Virus record (IMG/VR): IMGVR_UViG_3300021964_000063
Coordinates: 1 to 60,230 of that record
Origin: a virus
DNA: 60,230 nucleotides
Strand: one strand, 5' to 3'
The notes under the pieces are model-generated. The model was not told the origin of the DNA. It searched no databases and worked only from the letters and a program-made list of their open reading frames with translations. A program made the position numbers and the translations under genes. Shown piece after piece: positions 45,270 through 52,265 of this stretch. Positions within the stretch are counted from its first letter, which is position 1. The number at the start of each line of letters is the position of its first letter.

Positions 45270-45815
45270 TTAACTACCAGGAAGTGCCTTGCGTTGAGGT
45301 GCAGCATTGAGTGCAGTCCTTACAGGTGAACTACTCAAACTCTTACGTTCTGGAGATGAACTTAACTGCGGGGATGCTTTCTTACCTTTCATAAGATCAG
45401 GTCTTTGTGCTGTACCTAATTGGGGTCTAAAAGACGCTGTAGCAGGTCTTTTAACAGCAGGTTGAGGTTTACTTACCTTTGCGATTGCACCGCCCTTAGA
45501 AGATGATTTATCAGCAGGTTTTGAACTTCTATATGGTTGAGGTTTTCTTGATTGTGTAGAACCTGCCGTATTCTGTCCAGCATTCTTTACTTCTTGACCA
45601 GCATTCTTAGCAATGTTTTGCTTCTCTTTAGGCGTTGCTTTTCTACCTTTCTTTTTATTATCTCCAGAACCTAAACTTAAACCAAGTCTAGGTCTTTCCC
45701 TGAAAGGTTTAGTTGAACCACCTTGAGTTCCTGACTGTGGTGTAGAACCACTGCCGTAACTTGTTTGTGTTTGTTGTTCAATTGCTTCGCTAAAAAACTC
45801 TTGGAATGTCTTCAT
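45270..45815 (-). CDS. Predicted encapsidated internal protein with capsid-targeting sequence (A)
   Basis: 181 residues. The N-terminus MKTFQEFFSE matches the capsid-targeting sequence of T4 internal proteins IPI-IPIII and Alt (MKTYQEFIAE), after which prohead protease gp21 cleaves; the expected cut is after residue 10. The rest is disordered, basic and rich in Ser, Pro, Gly and Gln (TSYGSGSTPQSG, KKKGRKATPKEK, PERKSLSSSPVR), without Trp. This suits a DNA-associated protein packaged in the head and injected with the DNA. It overlaps the next such gene by 4 bp. Confidence 0.72.
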   Translation of the reverse strand: MKTFQEFFSEAIEQQTQTSYGSGSTPQSGTQGGSTKPFRERPRLGLSLGSGDNKKKGRKATPKEKQNIAKNAGQEVKNAGQNTAGSTQSRKPQPYRSSKPADKSSSKGGAIAKVSKPQPAVKRPATASFRPQLGTAQRPDLMKGKKASPQLSSSPERKSLSSSPVRTALNAAPQRKALPGS

Positions 45816-46435
45816 TTCATTCTTGCGTGAACTCTACCCATAATCTTGGTTCTACCTTTGGCATCAGGGTTTTGACCGGTTTCTTTCTTATACTTAGCAG
45901 TTTCTTGGTCCTTGAAGATACCACGCAACATAGTTTCACCTGCACGTTGCTGCTTCATTCTCTCCTGGCGTGTCATACCAGACGCTTTTGCTGGTTTATA
46001 ATCAGGTGATACAGGTTTCTCAGGGTTCTTCTTACTTAGTAGTTTAGTTCCTGCCTTTTCAGTGTCTTTAGATTTAGGTTCATCTGTTGTTGTAGTTCCA
46101 CCAGATTGTTTTGCTGCTGCTCTTGCTTGTGCTGCTTTTCTCCTTTCTGCTTTTACTTTATCAGCATAGGATTGTTTAACTTCAGCACTACCTCTTTCTT
46201 TTGTTGGTTGTTGCTGTGTTTGTGATCTTGGTTTAGGAGTACCAATATCTTTTCTGTCTTTATACTGCACTGGTTCTTGCTTACCGCCACCAGTCGCTTT
46301 CATCCTGCGTCTCTCAGGATCAGATTTCTTCTTGGAAGGATATAATCTACCACCTTCACCTGTCTTTCTTATTTGTGAACGACCCTGAACTTCAGGGTCA
46401 TACACTTCGCTCATGAACTCTTGAAAAGTTTTCAT
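45812..46435 (-). CDS. Predicted encapsidated internal protein with capsid-targeting sequence (B)
   Basis: 207 residues. MKTFQEFMSE at the N-terminus is the same capsid-targeting-like signal as in gene A; the remaining sequence is not alignable with A by eye. It is extremely basic and low-complexity (KKKSDPERRRMKATGGGK, VKAERRKAAQARAAAK) with a C-terminal GRTKIMGRVHARMK. Predicted to be cleaved and packed with DNA, in the manner of T4 internal proteins, some of which inhibit host restriction after injection. It overlaps both neighbours by 1-4 bp. Confidence 0.72.
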   Translation of the reverse strand: MKTFQEFMSEVYDPEVQGRSQIRKTGEGGRLYPSKKKSDPERRRMKATGGGKQEPVQYKDRKDIGTPKPRSQTQQQPTKERGSAEVKQSYADKVKAERRKAAQARAAAKQSGGTTTTDEPKSKDTEKAGTKLLSKKNPEKPVSPDYKPAKASGMTRQERMKQQRAGETMLRGIFKDQETAKYKKETGQNPDAKGRTKIMGRVHARMK

Positions 46436-46626
46436 TACCCTTGCACCACGGTTACATTAGTGAATCCACCATTTTTACCATCTGGATTAGCAATAGCAGC
46501 ATTTGCTTTTGCTTTTGATGAATAAGTTACTTTACCAACTGACTCATCAGTCCAGCGATTGCCACCGTGATAATACACAGTTTTAGTAGGTTCAATTATG
46601 CTTGGTTTAGTAAGATAATATGCCAT
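46435..46626 (-). CDS. Conserved small cyanophage-type protein
   Basis: 63 residues: MAYYLTKPSIIEPTKTVYYH, GNRWTDESV, and SSKAKANAAIANPDGKNGGF. The pattern of a beta-rich N-terminus, aromatic GG-x-RW and an AKANA helix is familiar from cyanophage small proteins. A 13-bp hairpin ends two bases before the ATG. It overlaps internal protein gene B by 1 bp. Confidence 0.68.
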   Translation of the reverse strand: MAYYLTKPSIIEPTKTVYYHGGNRWTDESVGKVTYSSKAKANAAIANPDGKNGGFTNVTVVQG

Positions 46627-46627
46627 G

Positions 46628-46663
46628 ATTGAGAGACTAATATATTATATTTAGTCTCTCAAT
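46628..46663. other. Perfect 13-bp hairpin before a start codon
   Basis: ATTGAGAGACTAA and TTAGTCTCTCAAT separated by 10 bases. It follows the stop of the 46673 gene and abuts the ATG at 46626. No T-run follows on the minus strand, so it is more likely a translation control or RNA-stability element than a terminator. CTAAATA (late-promoter-like) lies within it. Confidence 0.7.
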
Positions 46664-46672
46664 GACTAAATA

Positions 46673-46843
46673 TCACCAAACATCAGGGGCATTGAGATCT
46701 TCAATGTATGGAGTTACTTTTTCACCACCTTGAATGTCTAGACACTTTTCCCAGTTGATATTGTATGGATTGAAATCATCCATCACATCCAACTCTAGCG
46801 TCACACGATATTTAGTTTTTTGCGGAACGAAAGCGAAAGGCAT
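46673..46843 (-). CDS. Small hypothetical protein
   Basis: 56 residues: MPFAFVPQKTKYRVTLELDV, MDDFNPYNINWEKCLDI, ending NAPDVW. A good ribosome-binding site (AGGAG, ~8 nt) and a sigma70-like promoter precede it. It appears to be the first gene of the unit including both internal proteins. Confidence 0.65.
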   Translation of the reverse strand: MPFAFVPQKTKYRVTLELDVMDDFNPYNINWEKCLDIQGGEKVTPYIEDLNAPDVW

Positions 46844-46868
46844 TGGTGAACTCCTGAACTACTTTAAT

Positions 46869-46897
46869 ATAGTAAGATATTTCCATACAGAAGTCAA
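46869..46897 (-). promoter_or_regulatory. Sigma70-like promoter
   Basis: Minus-strand TTGACT (46897-46892), 17 bp, TACTAT (46874-46869; weak -10). Placed ~25 nt upstream of the 46843 start. Confidence 0.5.
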
Positions 46898-46902
46898 TAG
46901 AA

Positions 46903-47127
46903 CTATACCGCTTTATTGGGTGGCACAGTGTTCTTATTTATGCTTATTGTGCTACATTTTGTGCTTTTGCTGTCAAACCAGAGATTTTTAACATTACCAG
47001 CAATAATAAAGAAGTTAGTTATAATTAATTGAATCATAATAAAAGTGCGGATAATGGCAATTTTATCCGCTTCTTTTACATCTCTACCATCTTTTTGACC
47101 AAGTGCCTTCGCCCATATTCTCCACAT
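46903..47127 (-). CDS. Small membrane protein
   Basis: 74 residues. MWRIWAKALGQKDGRD, a charged stretch, then one transmembrane segment (TFIMIQLIITNFFIIAGNV, ~29-47) and a polar tail. Recurs in cyanophages beside the HEGWH protein gene, as here (7 bp apart). Function unknown. Confidence 0.68.
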   Translation of the reverse strand: MWRIWAKALGQKDGRDVKEADKIAIIRTFIMIQLIITNFFIIAGNVKNLWFDSKSTKCSTISINKNTVPPNKAV

Positions 47128-47134
47128 GGATATT

Positions 47135-47800
47135 TTAGTCTTTAATATATCCGAAGTCTACCAGATACTTACGTGTCAAAGGAGTGGGAGGGTATACTTC
47201 CCACATATTACCACCAGCACATGCTGCTAGAGCATTCATTGTCATGTTCTCAGTTCTACCTGCCCACCCTGCTTCTGCTTCCCAAGGTACAGCAGACTTA
47301 GGATAAGTACGCTCTGCCATTACACGCCAGATCATAGGAACTTCATCCTCTGGTTTAATAATAGCAATCAGACTGTTGTCAATCGTGCCTGCCATACAAT
47401 CTTGTGCTGCGTGCCATCCTTCGTGACGCATTACCATCATGAGAACATTAGGTTGTCCCATGTAATCCTTATTCAGGAAGAAGTTATTAGATAAAGTATG
47501 ATAGACACCACGATGTCCTGCTGGAAAATACTTACTGTCAGCAAGAAATACATTCACACCAACTTGATTGAGTGAATGTAACATATTATGAAACTCACCA
47601 GTAACACCGGTAAACTCTTCTGTATTAGGATACTGAGATGAAATATCAAGCATAGAATATATTTTTTCTACACCATCAGTGCATTCTCCAAGTAACATAC
47701 AACCCATAGAGTCCATGGAGTTGTATCCTTTAGTTATTTTATTGTCATCAGCAAAAACTGGAGTTGCTGCGAATAACAGCGCAAGTAATAAATGTCTCAT
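47135..47800 (-). CDS. Secreted HEGWH metallopeptidase-like protein
   Basis: 221 residues. Residues 1-17 are a signal peptide (MRHLLLALLFAATPVFA, cut before DD). Residues near 127-131 read RHEGWHAAQD, an HExxH zinc-binding motif. Conserved Cys pairs (GCMLLGEC, AACAGG) suggest disulphides in the periplasm. The third zinc ligand could be the Glu in WEAEAGW. It might act on the cell envelope or remain in the periplasm during infection; the substrate is unknown. It is coupled (1-bp overlap) with the upstream gene. Confidence 0.7.
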   Translation of the reverse strand: MRHLLLALLFAATPVFADDNKITKGYNSMDSMGCMLLGECTDGVEKIYSMLDISSQYPNTEEFTGVTGEFHNMLHSLNQVGVNVFLADSKYFPAGHRGVYHTLSNNFFLNKDYMGQPNVLMMVMRHEGWHAAQDCMAGTIDNSLIAIIKPEDEVPMIWRVMAERTYPKSAVPWEAEAGWAGRTENMTMNALAACAGGNMWEVYPPTPLTRKYLVDFGYIKD

Positions 47801-48108
47801 TAGTCGTCATAAATTGTTTTTCTTGAACGTATATATTCAATTTGATTCCAATAGCACTTGTGGCATAATACAAGGGTATGTTCATTACAGTGTAAAGTAT
47901 TTCTTGAATATTCGCAATGTGGTTTTTGTTTTACACCAACCTCAATGGTAAAATATTTATCATCTACAAAATATATCCACCCCTGATCAACTGATCCTGT
48001 TGATCGTGTCCAAATAACATAATCATTAATCTTTGGAATATATTCAGTCTGACTCTGGGACTCCAATGAGTTTGAGGACTTCTTGTTGCTTGAAATAGAG
48101 TTTGACAT
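47800..48108 (-). CDS. Conserved small protein with His/Cys-rich C-terminus
   Basis: 102 residues. Ser-rich N-terminus, then PKINDYVIWTRSTG, a beta-rich core, and HCNEHTLVLCHKCYWNQIEYI with several Cys/His, possibly metal-binding. The start overlaps the upstream gene by 65 bp; there is no later Met, so either the overlap is real or a non-ATG start is used. The C-terminal pattern with WNQIEYI is familiar in cyanophages. Confidence 0.6.
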   Translation of the reverse strand: MSNSISSNKKSSNSLESQSQTEYIPKINDYVIWTRSTGSVDQGWIYFVDDKYFTIEVGVKQKPHCEYSRNTLHCNEHTLVLCHKCYWNQIEYIRSRKTIYDD

Positions 48109-48235
48109 AACAACGGAGTGCTTCTTTTAGGACTTCAATATCATCACAGTTATCAATGTCTCTCGACATTTTCTCGTATGCGAATAGTTTTGATGGAGTA
48201 TCAATCGTTATTCGAGATGGGTCTAGTTCTTTCAT
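48044..48235 (-). CDS. Conserved small cyanophage-type protein
   Basis: 63 residues: MKELDPSRITIDTPSKLFAY, then a helix ending LYFKQQEVLKLIGV. A very recognisable cyanophage small protein, all helical after residue 14, of unknown function. It overlaps the upstream gene by 4 bp. Confidence 0.75.
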   Translation of the reverse strand: MKELDPSRITIDTPSKLFAYEKMSRDIDNCDDIEVLKEALRCYVKLYFKQQEVLKLIGVPESD

Positions 48236-48507
48236 AGAAATGCTCTTTCTAATGGAGTTAAGTTCAACTGCATTGCAGAGAAAGGTGTGGTATCATCAAT
48301 ATTTACCACACCACCACGTCTTTTGAAATTGATAGGAGCATGATATTTTTTTGTCCGACGATTATAGAATCCCCATACACTAGACGGATACTTTCCTTCA
48401 GTATATGCAAATGAACCTAGATTACGAATCCATATTCGGACAGTTGTATTGTTGAAGTCTTCTGTCCAGTATTCATAACCCTTTGGTGCTTTGTGAGGGA
48501 ATTCCAT
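48232..48507 (-). CDS. Conserved small protein
   Basis: 91 residues: PKGYEYWTEDFNNTTVRIWI, SSVWGFYNRRTKKYHAPI, and a C-terminal AMQLNLTPLERAFL. Aromatic-rich and beta-like with a closing helix. It recurs in cyanophages as a hypothetical protein. ATGA junction with the next gene. Confidence 0.7.
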   Translation of the reverse strand: MEFPHKAPKGYEYWTEDFNNTTVRIWIRNLGSFAYTEGKYPSSVWGFYNRRTKKYHAPINFKRRGGVVNIDDTTPFSAMQLNLTPLERAFL

Positions 48508-48509
48508 GA

Positions 48510-48662
48510 TTAAAGAGGTCGGATTTGTGTGTTTTTTGCTCCTTGTGATAGAACTAACTGTTCATACCACATAGCATCCTCAAGATTATAAAAGATCGCT
48601 TCCTGTTGCGAGAAATGGGATGTTTTTTTCTTCGATTGTTGGAACTTGAGTAGGTACTTCAC
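48510..48662 (-). CDS. Small protein overlapping its upstream neighbour out of frame (possible frameshift)
   Basis: 50 residues from GTG at 48662: MKYLLKFQQSKKK, FSQQEAIFYNLEDAMWYEQL, GAKNTQIRPL. The FYNLEDAxWYE...GAKN pattern looks like a genuine conserved small phage protein. It overlaps the 78-residue gene by 77 bp in another frame. A run of seven A residues in the overlap means a one-base change would fuse both frames. No ATG start is available. Confidence 0.5.
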   Translation of the reverse strand: MKYLLKFQQSKKKTSHFSQQEAIFYNLEDAMWYEQLVLSQGAKNTQIRPL

Positions 48663-48822
48663 CGGTTTTCTTATAATGATATAGTGTATCGAGCATGAGT
48701 TCTCTCCAACCCATCAATTCTTTTTCACAGAACTGATTATAAGCACACCCACGAAGTTTACTATCAGGTTTGAGAATGCTCTCAATCATAAGATCAAGTG
48801 CTCTGGATTGATATTCATTCAT
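48586..48822 (-). CDS. Conserved small helical protein
   Basis: 78 residues: MNEYQSRALDLMIESIL, GCAYNQFCEKELMGWRELML, YHYKKTGEVPTQVP, then a tail (IPFLATGSDLL) that lies in the region shared with the 48510 gene. The first 60 residues look conserved; the tail may be an accident of frame. It overlaps the previous gene by 4 bp. Confidence 0.62.
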   Translation of the reverse strand: MNEYQSRALDLMIESILKPDSKLRGCAYNQFCEKELMGWRELMLDTLYHYKKTGEVPTQVPTIEEKNIPFLATGSDLL

Positions 48823-49022
48823 AGGTCAAACACTTTACACATTGGAGAACCTGGATGATCATCGCAAAACTTGTCTAGTTTTTTATCTTGATGTCTATTA
48901 TGCCAGTCAGCAATCTTACCATCGTGCTCTGAATCCCATTCATCTTCTGAATGATTCTCATTGCAGTGAAGATCAACTTTGAAATCAGAATACTTATCGT
49001 TTGGGTCTTTTTCGACAGTCAT
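48819..49022 (-). CDS. Small acidic His-rich protein
   Basis: 67 residues, rich in Asp, Glu and His: DLHCNENHSEDEWDSEHDG, DWHNRHQDKKLDKFCDDHPG. The composition suggests metal binding or DNA mimicry; no family recognised. The ATGA overlap joins it to the 48586 gene. Confidence 0.6.
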   Translation of the reverse strand: MTVEKDPNDKYSDFKVDLHCNENHSEDEWDSEHDGKIADWHNRHQDKKLDKFCDDHPGSPMCKVFDL

Positions 49023-49027
49023 TTTGT

Positions 49028-49261
49028 TTAAGTAATGAAGTTCGTGACTAATCTAGACTCAGTAGAGTCTAGTAAAGCATATTTAGATGCCCTTGTAATA
49101 TTTTCTCTTAGTTTACCATAGCATCCAATGTTTAGATCATCGTCTTCACAAACAATAATATCAAAACATTGCTCATCACTCTCAGCAATGACATTCCATA
49201 GACCTCCATATTCTGATTGAGGAAATGGAACAAAATGTTCTACACTGTAATAGTACTTCAT
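49028..49261 (-). CDS. Small hypothetical protein
   Basis: 77 residues: MKYYYSVEHFVPFPQSEYGG, LWNVIAESDEQCFDIIVCED, GKLRENITRA. Looks like a compact alpha/beta domain. It shares one base with the upstream gene. Not recognised. Confidence 0.62.
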   Translation of the reverse strand: MKYYYSVEHFVPFPQSEYGGLWNVIAESDEQCFDIIVCEDDDLNIGCYGKLRENITRASKYALLDSTESRLVTNFIT

Positions 49262-49452
49262 TACTCCTTATTGGTTTGTGTTTCCATTTTAGCAGTTGTG
49301 ACTAAATTAGTCAACTGCCTATCCAACTCATATTTGATTGGAGACAAATGATTGTACAGATAGTTCTTATATGGATTACCATCCAGTAAAGTAACTAAAT
49401 TGTCCACTTGCATAATAGCAATGGTCAAAACTTCTTCGTCAGTCATACTCAT
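49261..49452 (-). CDS. Small helical hypothetical protein
   Basis: 63 residues, all helical: MTDEEVLTIAIMQVDNLVTL, YNHLSPIKYELDRQLTNLV. A second ATG at residue 3 is an alternative start. TAATG junction with the 49452 gene upstream. Not recognised. Confidence 0.6.
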   Translation of the reverse strand: MSMTDEEVLTIAIMQVDNLVTLLDGNPYKNYLYNHLSPIKYELDRQLTNLVTTAKMETQTNKE

Positions 49453-49577
49453 TAAACAAACTCTTCAAGGTAGTAATCAAGATTGACTCCAAGTTCTTTT
49501 GCTTTTTCTTCACATTCTTTGAGGAAGTCATCAAAATCACATGGTTCGATTTCTTCAAGTTTTCGGTTGATACTCAT
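49452..49577 (-). CDS. Very small acidic protein
   Basis: 41 residues: MSINRKLEEIEPCDFDDFLK and ELGVNLDYYLEEFV. The TAATG junction downstream and a 23-bp overlap upstream fit the compact operon. Not recognised. Confidence 0.5.
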   Translation of the reverse strand: MSINRKLEEIEPCDFDDFLKECEEKAKELGVNLDYYLEEFV

Positions 49578-49716
49578 TTTTCAGTTTGTTTACAAGGTCA
49601 GCAGCAAAGGTTTCAAGTTTATCAGGATGTACGGCACGAATGTCTACATCCTGAACTGCTTTGCGGATAGAAATAACCTCTTGCTCTTTGATTGGTTGAT
49701 TTGTAGGAAGAGTCAT
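49555..49716 (-). CDS. Small hypothetical protein
   Basis: 53 residues: MTLPTNQPIKEQEVISIRKA, DVDIRAVHPDKLETF, ADLVNKLKNEY. Charged and helical. The start follows the stop of the 116-residue gene by 5 bp. Not recognised. Confidence 0.52.
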   Translation of the reverse strand: MTLPTNQPIKEQEVISIRKAVQDVDIRAVHPDKLETFAADLVNKLKNEYQPKT

Positions 49717-49721
49717 AGGAT

Positions 49722-50072
49722 TTAAGAGAGATCGATGTCGATACCATCATACAATGATTTTGTGGTGGTTTCATCATATTTAAGCATTGCTTCAGACGGT
49801 GCTTCATATTCTGAAACACGGTAAGGATTATCAATTTTGTAGACTTCTCCTACTGTATTGTTCCAAGCACGTTGAGATGCTTTTTGATACTGAGCACAAT
49901 AGACAGGCATAAAAGCATTGAGTGCATGACTAATGTTAACAATCGCCATTTCATCTTGTGTATCAACTGCTGCAACCAAATCCTCAATCATGGATTCAAT
50001 TGTTGTGATACGATTGAATGATTCCTCTAGGTTGTTCATCACTTCCCAGGTCTTGTTGTATGAAATGGTCAT
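49722..50072 (-). CDS. Conserved helical protein
   Basis: 116 residues: NKTWEVMNNLEESFNRITTI, IVNISHALNAFMPVYCAQYQ, KASQRAWNNTVGEVY, acidic C-terminus. Familiar as a conserved hypothetical protein of cyanophages. It overlaps the upstream 64-residue gene by 4 bp. Confidence 0.68.
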   Translation of the reverse strand: MTISYNKTWEVMNNLEESFNRITTIESMIEDLVAAVDTQDEMAIVNISHALNAFMPVYCAQYQKASQRAWNNTVGEVYKIDNPYRVSEYEAPSEAMLKYDETTTKSLYDGIDIDLS

Positions 50073-50263
50073 TTGATAATCTCCCAGTTTTGATCATTTT
50101 CTTTAGACATCCAGAAGAAGTACCTTCCAGAGATTGAAGCAAGGAACATCTTCTCCTGGTCTTCTTGTTCTACCCTACACGAATGTAAATCATCCATCAG
50201 ATTAGCAAAACGATTCTTTGCTTTGGATGTTTTGGGTTTTACAGTGACGAATTTGGTCTTCAT
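50069..50263 (-). CDS. Small basic protein
   Basis: 64 residues: KFVTVKPKTSKAKNRFANLM, DLHSCRVEQEDQE, FLASISGRYFFWMSKENDQNW. Basic N-terminus and a beta-rich C-terminus. A recurrent cyanophage hypothetical protein. First gene of the 49261-50263 run. Confidence 0.66.
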   Translation of the reverse strand: MKTKFVTVKPKTSKAKNRFANLMDDLHSCRVEQEDQEKMFLASISGRYFFWMSKENDQNWEIIK

Positions 50264-50309
50264 TGATTTAGTAATCTAGAACTTGATCTTCAAAGGCGAC
50301 AAACCTAGT

Positions 50310-50645
50310 CTATTGGTGATTGACTAATTTGTCAAGGTTCTGGTCTTCACTCATATAGGCACACATCTCACATTGAGGCATACCGTTGAGATATTGATAC
50401 ACATGATACATTTCATGTAACAGTGTTTTAGTGTACTCATCACCAGTGAGATCCTGATGGATTTGAATAGTAAACTCGCCTTCTCCTGTCTTAAGACACC
50501 ATCCAGTTACACCCTCATCTGAAAGGTCTTTGTGCTCTACTGTAAGGTCTAATCCGTGGTCAGACAGGTATTCCATAAGAAACCATTCTAAAGCACCAGT
50601 ACAGGCGCTTATAGAGGTCTCAGGGATGATTTCAATACAATGCAT
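50310..50645 (-). CDS. Zincin-like metalloprotein (HEMYH)
   Basis: 111 residues from ATG at 50645 (MHCIEIIPET), which overlaps the preceding small gene. FTIQIHQDL and KTLLHEMYHVYQYLNG give an HExxH zinc motif (77-81) in a SprT/ImmA-like context, where the motif is followed by an aromatic helix. No third ligand was identified. It may be a peptidase acting on host or phage proteins. A start three codons upstream (50654) is also possible. Confidence 0.65.
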   Translation of the reverse strand: MHCIEIIPETSISACTGALEWFLMEYLSDHGLDLTVEHKDLSDEGVTGWCLKTGEGEFTIQIHQDLTGDEYTKTLLHEMYHVYQYLNGMPQCEMCAYMSEDQNLDKLVNHQ

Positions 50646-50730
50646 TGATAGCAAGCGAAGTTACACGGGTTCCCCACTGCATCATCCATATAAAAGATGC
50701 AATAAAGACGAGTTTGTGTGTGGTGGTCAT
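50632..50730 (-). CDS. Tiny membrane-associated peptide
   Basis: 32 residues: MTTTHKLVFIASFIWMMQWG, then VTSLAINALY. One hydrophobic helix near the N-terminus. It overlaps the zincin-like start by 14 bp, so coupling is plausible. No family recognised. Confidence 0.42.
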   Translation of the reverse strand: MTTTHKLVFIASFIWMMQWGTRVTSLAINALY

Positions 50731-50756
50731 GCCCCTGTGTCTTGTATGTACCTACT

Positions 50757-50812
50757 ATAAAACCCCACAGTTGCCTGCGGGGTCTTGAGTGGACAGTTCT
50801 AAAAGTGGTTAA
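50757..50812 (-). terminator. Rho-independent terminator, repeat copy 1
   Basis: On the minus strand the hairpin ACCCCGCAG-GCAA-CTGTGGGGT (50783-50762) has a GNRA tetraloop and is followed by TTTTAT. The stop codon of the glycine-rich fibre gene (50809) is part of the same 56-bp repeat, shared with 57141-57196. Two differences between copies are compensatory in the stem. Confidence 0.85.
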
Positions 50813-51822
50813 ACTCTATACCTGACTACCACAATACCTGAAGATCCATTACCAGCTCTAGTAAAACCAGTGTTTCTTTTATCACATCCACCACCACCAG
50901 ATCCAGTGTTAGAAAGTGCGTCCAAATCAGCAGTTGGTGCTGATCCTGGGCTTGTGTGATTTCTCTGACCTCTACCACCAATACCAGATTGTCTAGGTGT
51001 AACACCAGCAGCACCATTCACTCCACCACCAGATCCACCTGCAGCATAAAATGAAGATATACCAGTTATATTATATTGTGTACCAACACCTGCATTATTG
51101 GCATACGCAACCGGTGGTGAGACATACGCTACTCCAGCACCACCGGCACCACCTCCACCGGCACCTCCTGTTGGAGCTCCTGTTCCTCCAGGATAACCCT
51201 GGAAAGTAGGAGTTCCTGCATCAATACCTGCGCCACCTGAAAGACTACTGTAAGCACCACCACCACCTGAACCACCACCTCCACCGACAGCAACGTATCC
51301 ACCAGCACCACCATTTCCACCACCAGCAGCAACAATTCCAGTACCAATTGTTATAGATGATGCAGAACCAACTGTTCCTCCACCAGAAGCTGGACCACCA
51401 TCACCACCACCACCAACAGTTACAATAAAACTACCTATAGATGCAGTATATTCCGTAGGGACATTTTGAATTGCTGATCCAGTTAAATTAGTACGAACAC
51501 CTCCAGCACCTCCAGCACCACAATAGTAACCGCCGCCACCACCGCCACCACCGCCAACAACTAAGATATCAAGAGAATTGGATTGACCAATAGCCAAAGA
51601 ACTTACATCAAAAGTTCCTGTTGAATTAAAAGTATGTGACCTATATTTAACTCCACTATCAGTATAATCATTAATAATGTTACCACCAGATGCTGTTAGT
51701 CCTGTAGGTTTTTGGTTTGCTGCTCCTCCGCCAGCACTAAAACTATTTCTAAAATATTCTGAGAGGTGTCCATCAGTCTGGTTAAGACCTGGACCTCTAC
51801 TTTGTGAAGATCGTGCTCCCAT
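50809..51822 (-). CDS. Glycine-rich tail fibre tip / adhesin-like protein (paralogue 1)
   Basis: 337 residues. Gly-rich runs (DILVVGGGGGGGGGY, GAGGAGG, PTGGAGGGGAGGAG) and a closing SSGIVVVRYRV strand mark the glycine-rich fibre/adhesin family, comparable to the Gly-rich tips of T-even adhesins. Paralogous to genes at 55300 and 57193, from about residue 40 (YTDSGVKYRSHTFNSTGTF) onward. Probably a receptor-binding tip. It is followed by a dedicated terminator and preceded by the 51834 gene at 11 bp. Confidence 0.72.
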   Translation of the reverse strand: MGARSSQSRGPGLNQTDGHLSEYFRNSFSAGGGAANQKPTGLTASGGNIINDYTDSGVKYRSHTFNSTGTFDVSSLAIGQSNSLDILVVGGGGGGGGGYYCGAGGAGGVRTNLTGSAIQNVPTEYTASIGSFIVTVGGGGDGGPASGGGTVGSASSITIGTGIVAAGGGNGGAGGYVAVGGGGGSGGGGAYSSLSGGAGIDAGTPTFQGYPGGTGAPTGGAGGGGAGGAGVAYVSPPVAYANNAGVGTQYNITGISSFYAAGGSGGGVNGAAGVTPRQSGIGGRGQRNHTSPGSAPTADLDALSNTGSGGGGCDKRNTGFTRAGNGSSGIVVVRYRV

Positions 51823-51833
51823 TTTTAATTACC

Positions 51834-52241
51834 TCAGATATCCGTATCACCAAGGATTTGATAGTTGATAGCACTACCAATACCTGCTCCTCCAACTGTT
51901 GATGCTGGTTGTGTAACTTCTACAACAATCTTTTCTTGATTTACCAGAACCAATGGATAGTTCATCTCATAGAAGAATGTTTCATTAGAACTTAAATCAA
52001 CTCTTGCTAATCTATATGCCGTCTGCCCTACCGATACATCACTTACACTGCTTGGATATACATAAAGTGATGAAGTTGCAGTAGAAAGTCCAGTATTATG
52101 CATTACCACACCTCTCAGGTATGTGGTTGATGCAATACCAACTCCACCGGCAGTTTGAGTCACTCCGACAGTCAAAATACCAACGGTGTTAATTCCAGTA
52201 ACTGCCTGAATTCCTAATAGTTTAGTTCTTTTGAGTCCCAT
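51834..52241 (-). CDS. Fibre-cassette accessory protein (paralogue of 58145)
   Basis: 135 residues, beta-rich: TGINTVGILTVG, VVMHNTGLSTATSSLYVYPS, SSNETFFYEMNYPLVLVNQE. The segment NETFFYEMNYPLVL matches the KETALIEPIYPIVL segment of the 112-residue protein at 58145. Both precede a glycine-rich fibre gene, so it may be a trimeric cap or chaperone. A late promoter lies at 52250-52265. Confidence 0.65.
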   Translation of the reverse strand: MGLKRTKLLGIQAVTGINTVGILTVGVTQTAGGVGIASTTYLRGVVMHNTGLSTATSSLYVYPSSVSDVSVGQTAYRLARVDLSSNETFFYEMNYPLVLVNQEKIVVEVTQPASTVGGAGIGSAINYQILGDTDI

Positions 52242-52249
52242 TGGTATAT

Positions 52250-52265
52250 CTTTTTAGTTATTTAG
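52250..52265 (-). promoter_or_regulatory. T4-type late promoter
   Basis: Minus-strand CTAAATAACTAAAAAG, 9 bp upstream of the 52241 start; identical to the copy at 52958-52973. Confidence 0.72.

Noticed and set aside
48615-48640. Programmed -1 frameshift at A AAA AAC
   Set aside because: The heptamer is in phase, but a -1 shift leads to a short frame ending soon after; the downstream gene is in the other frame.
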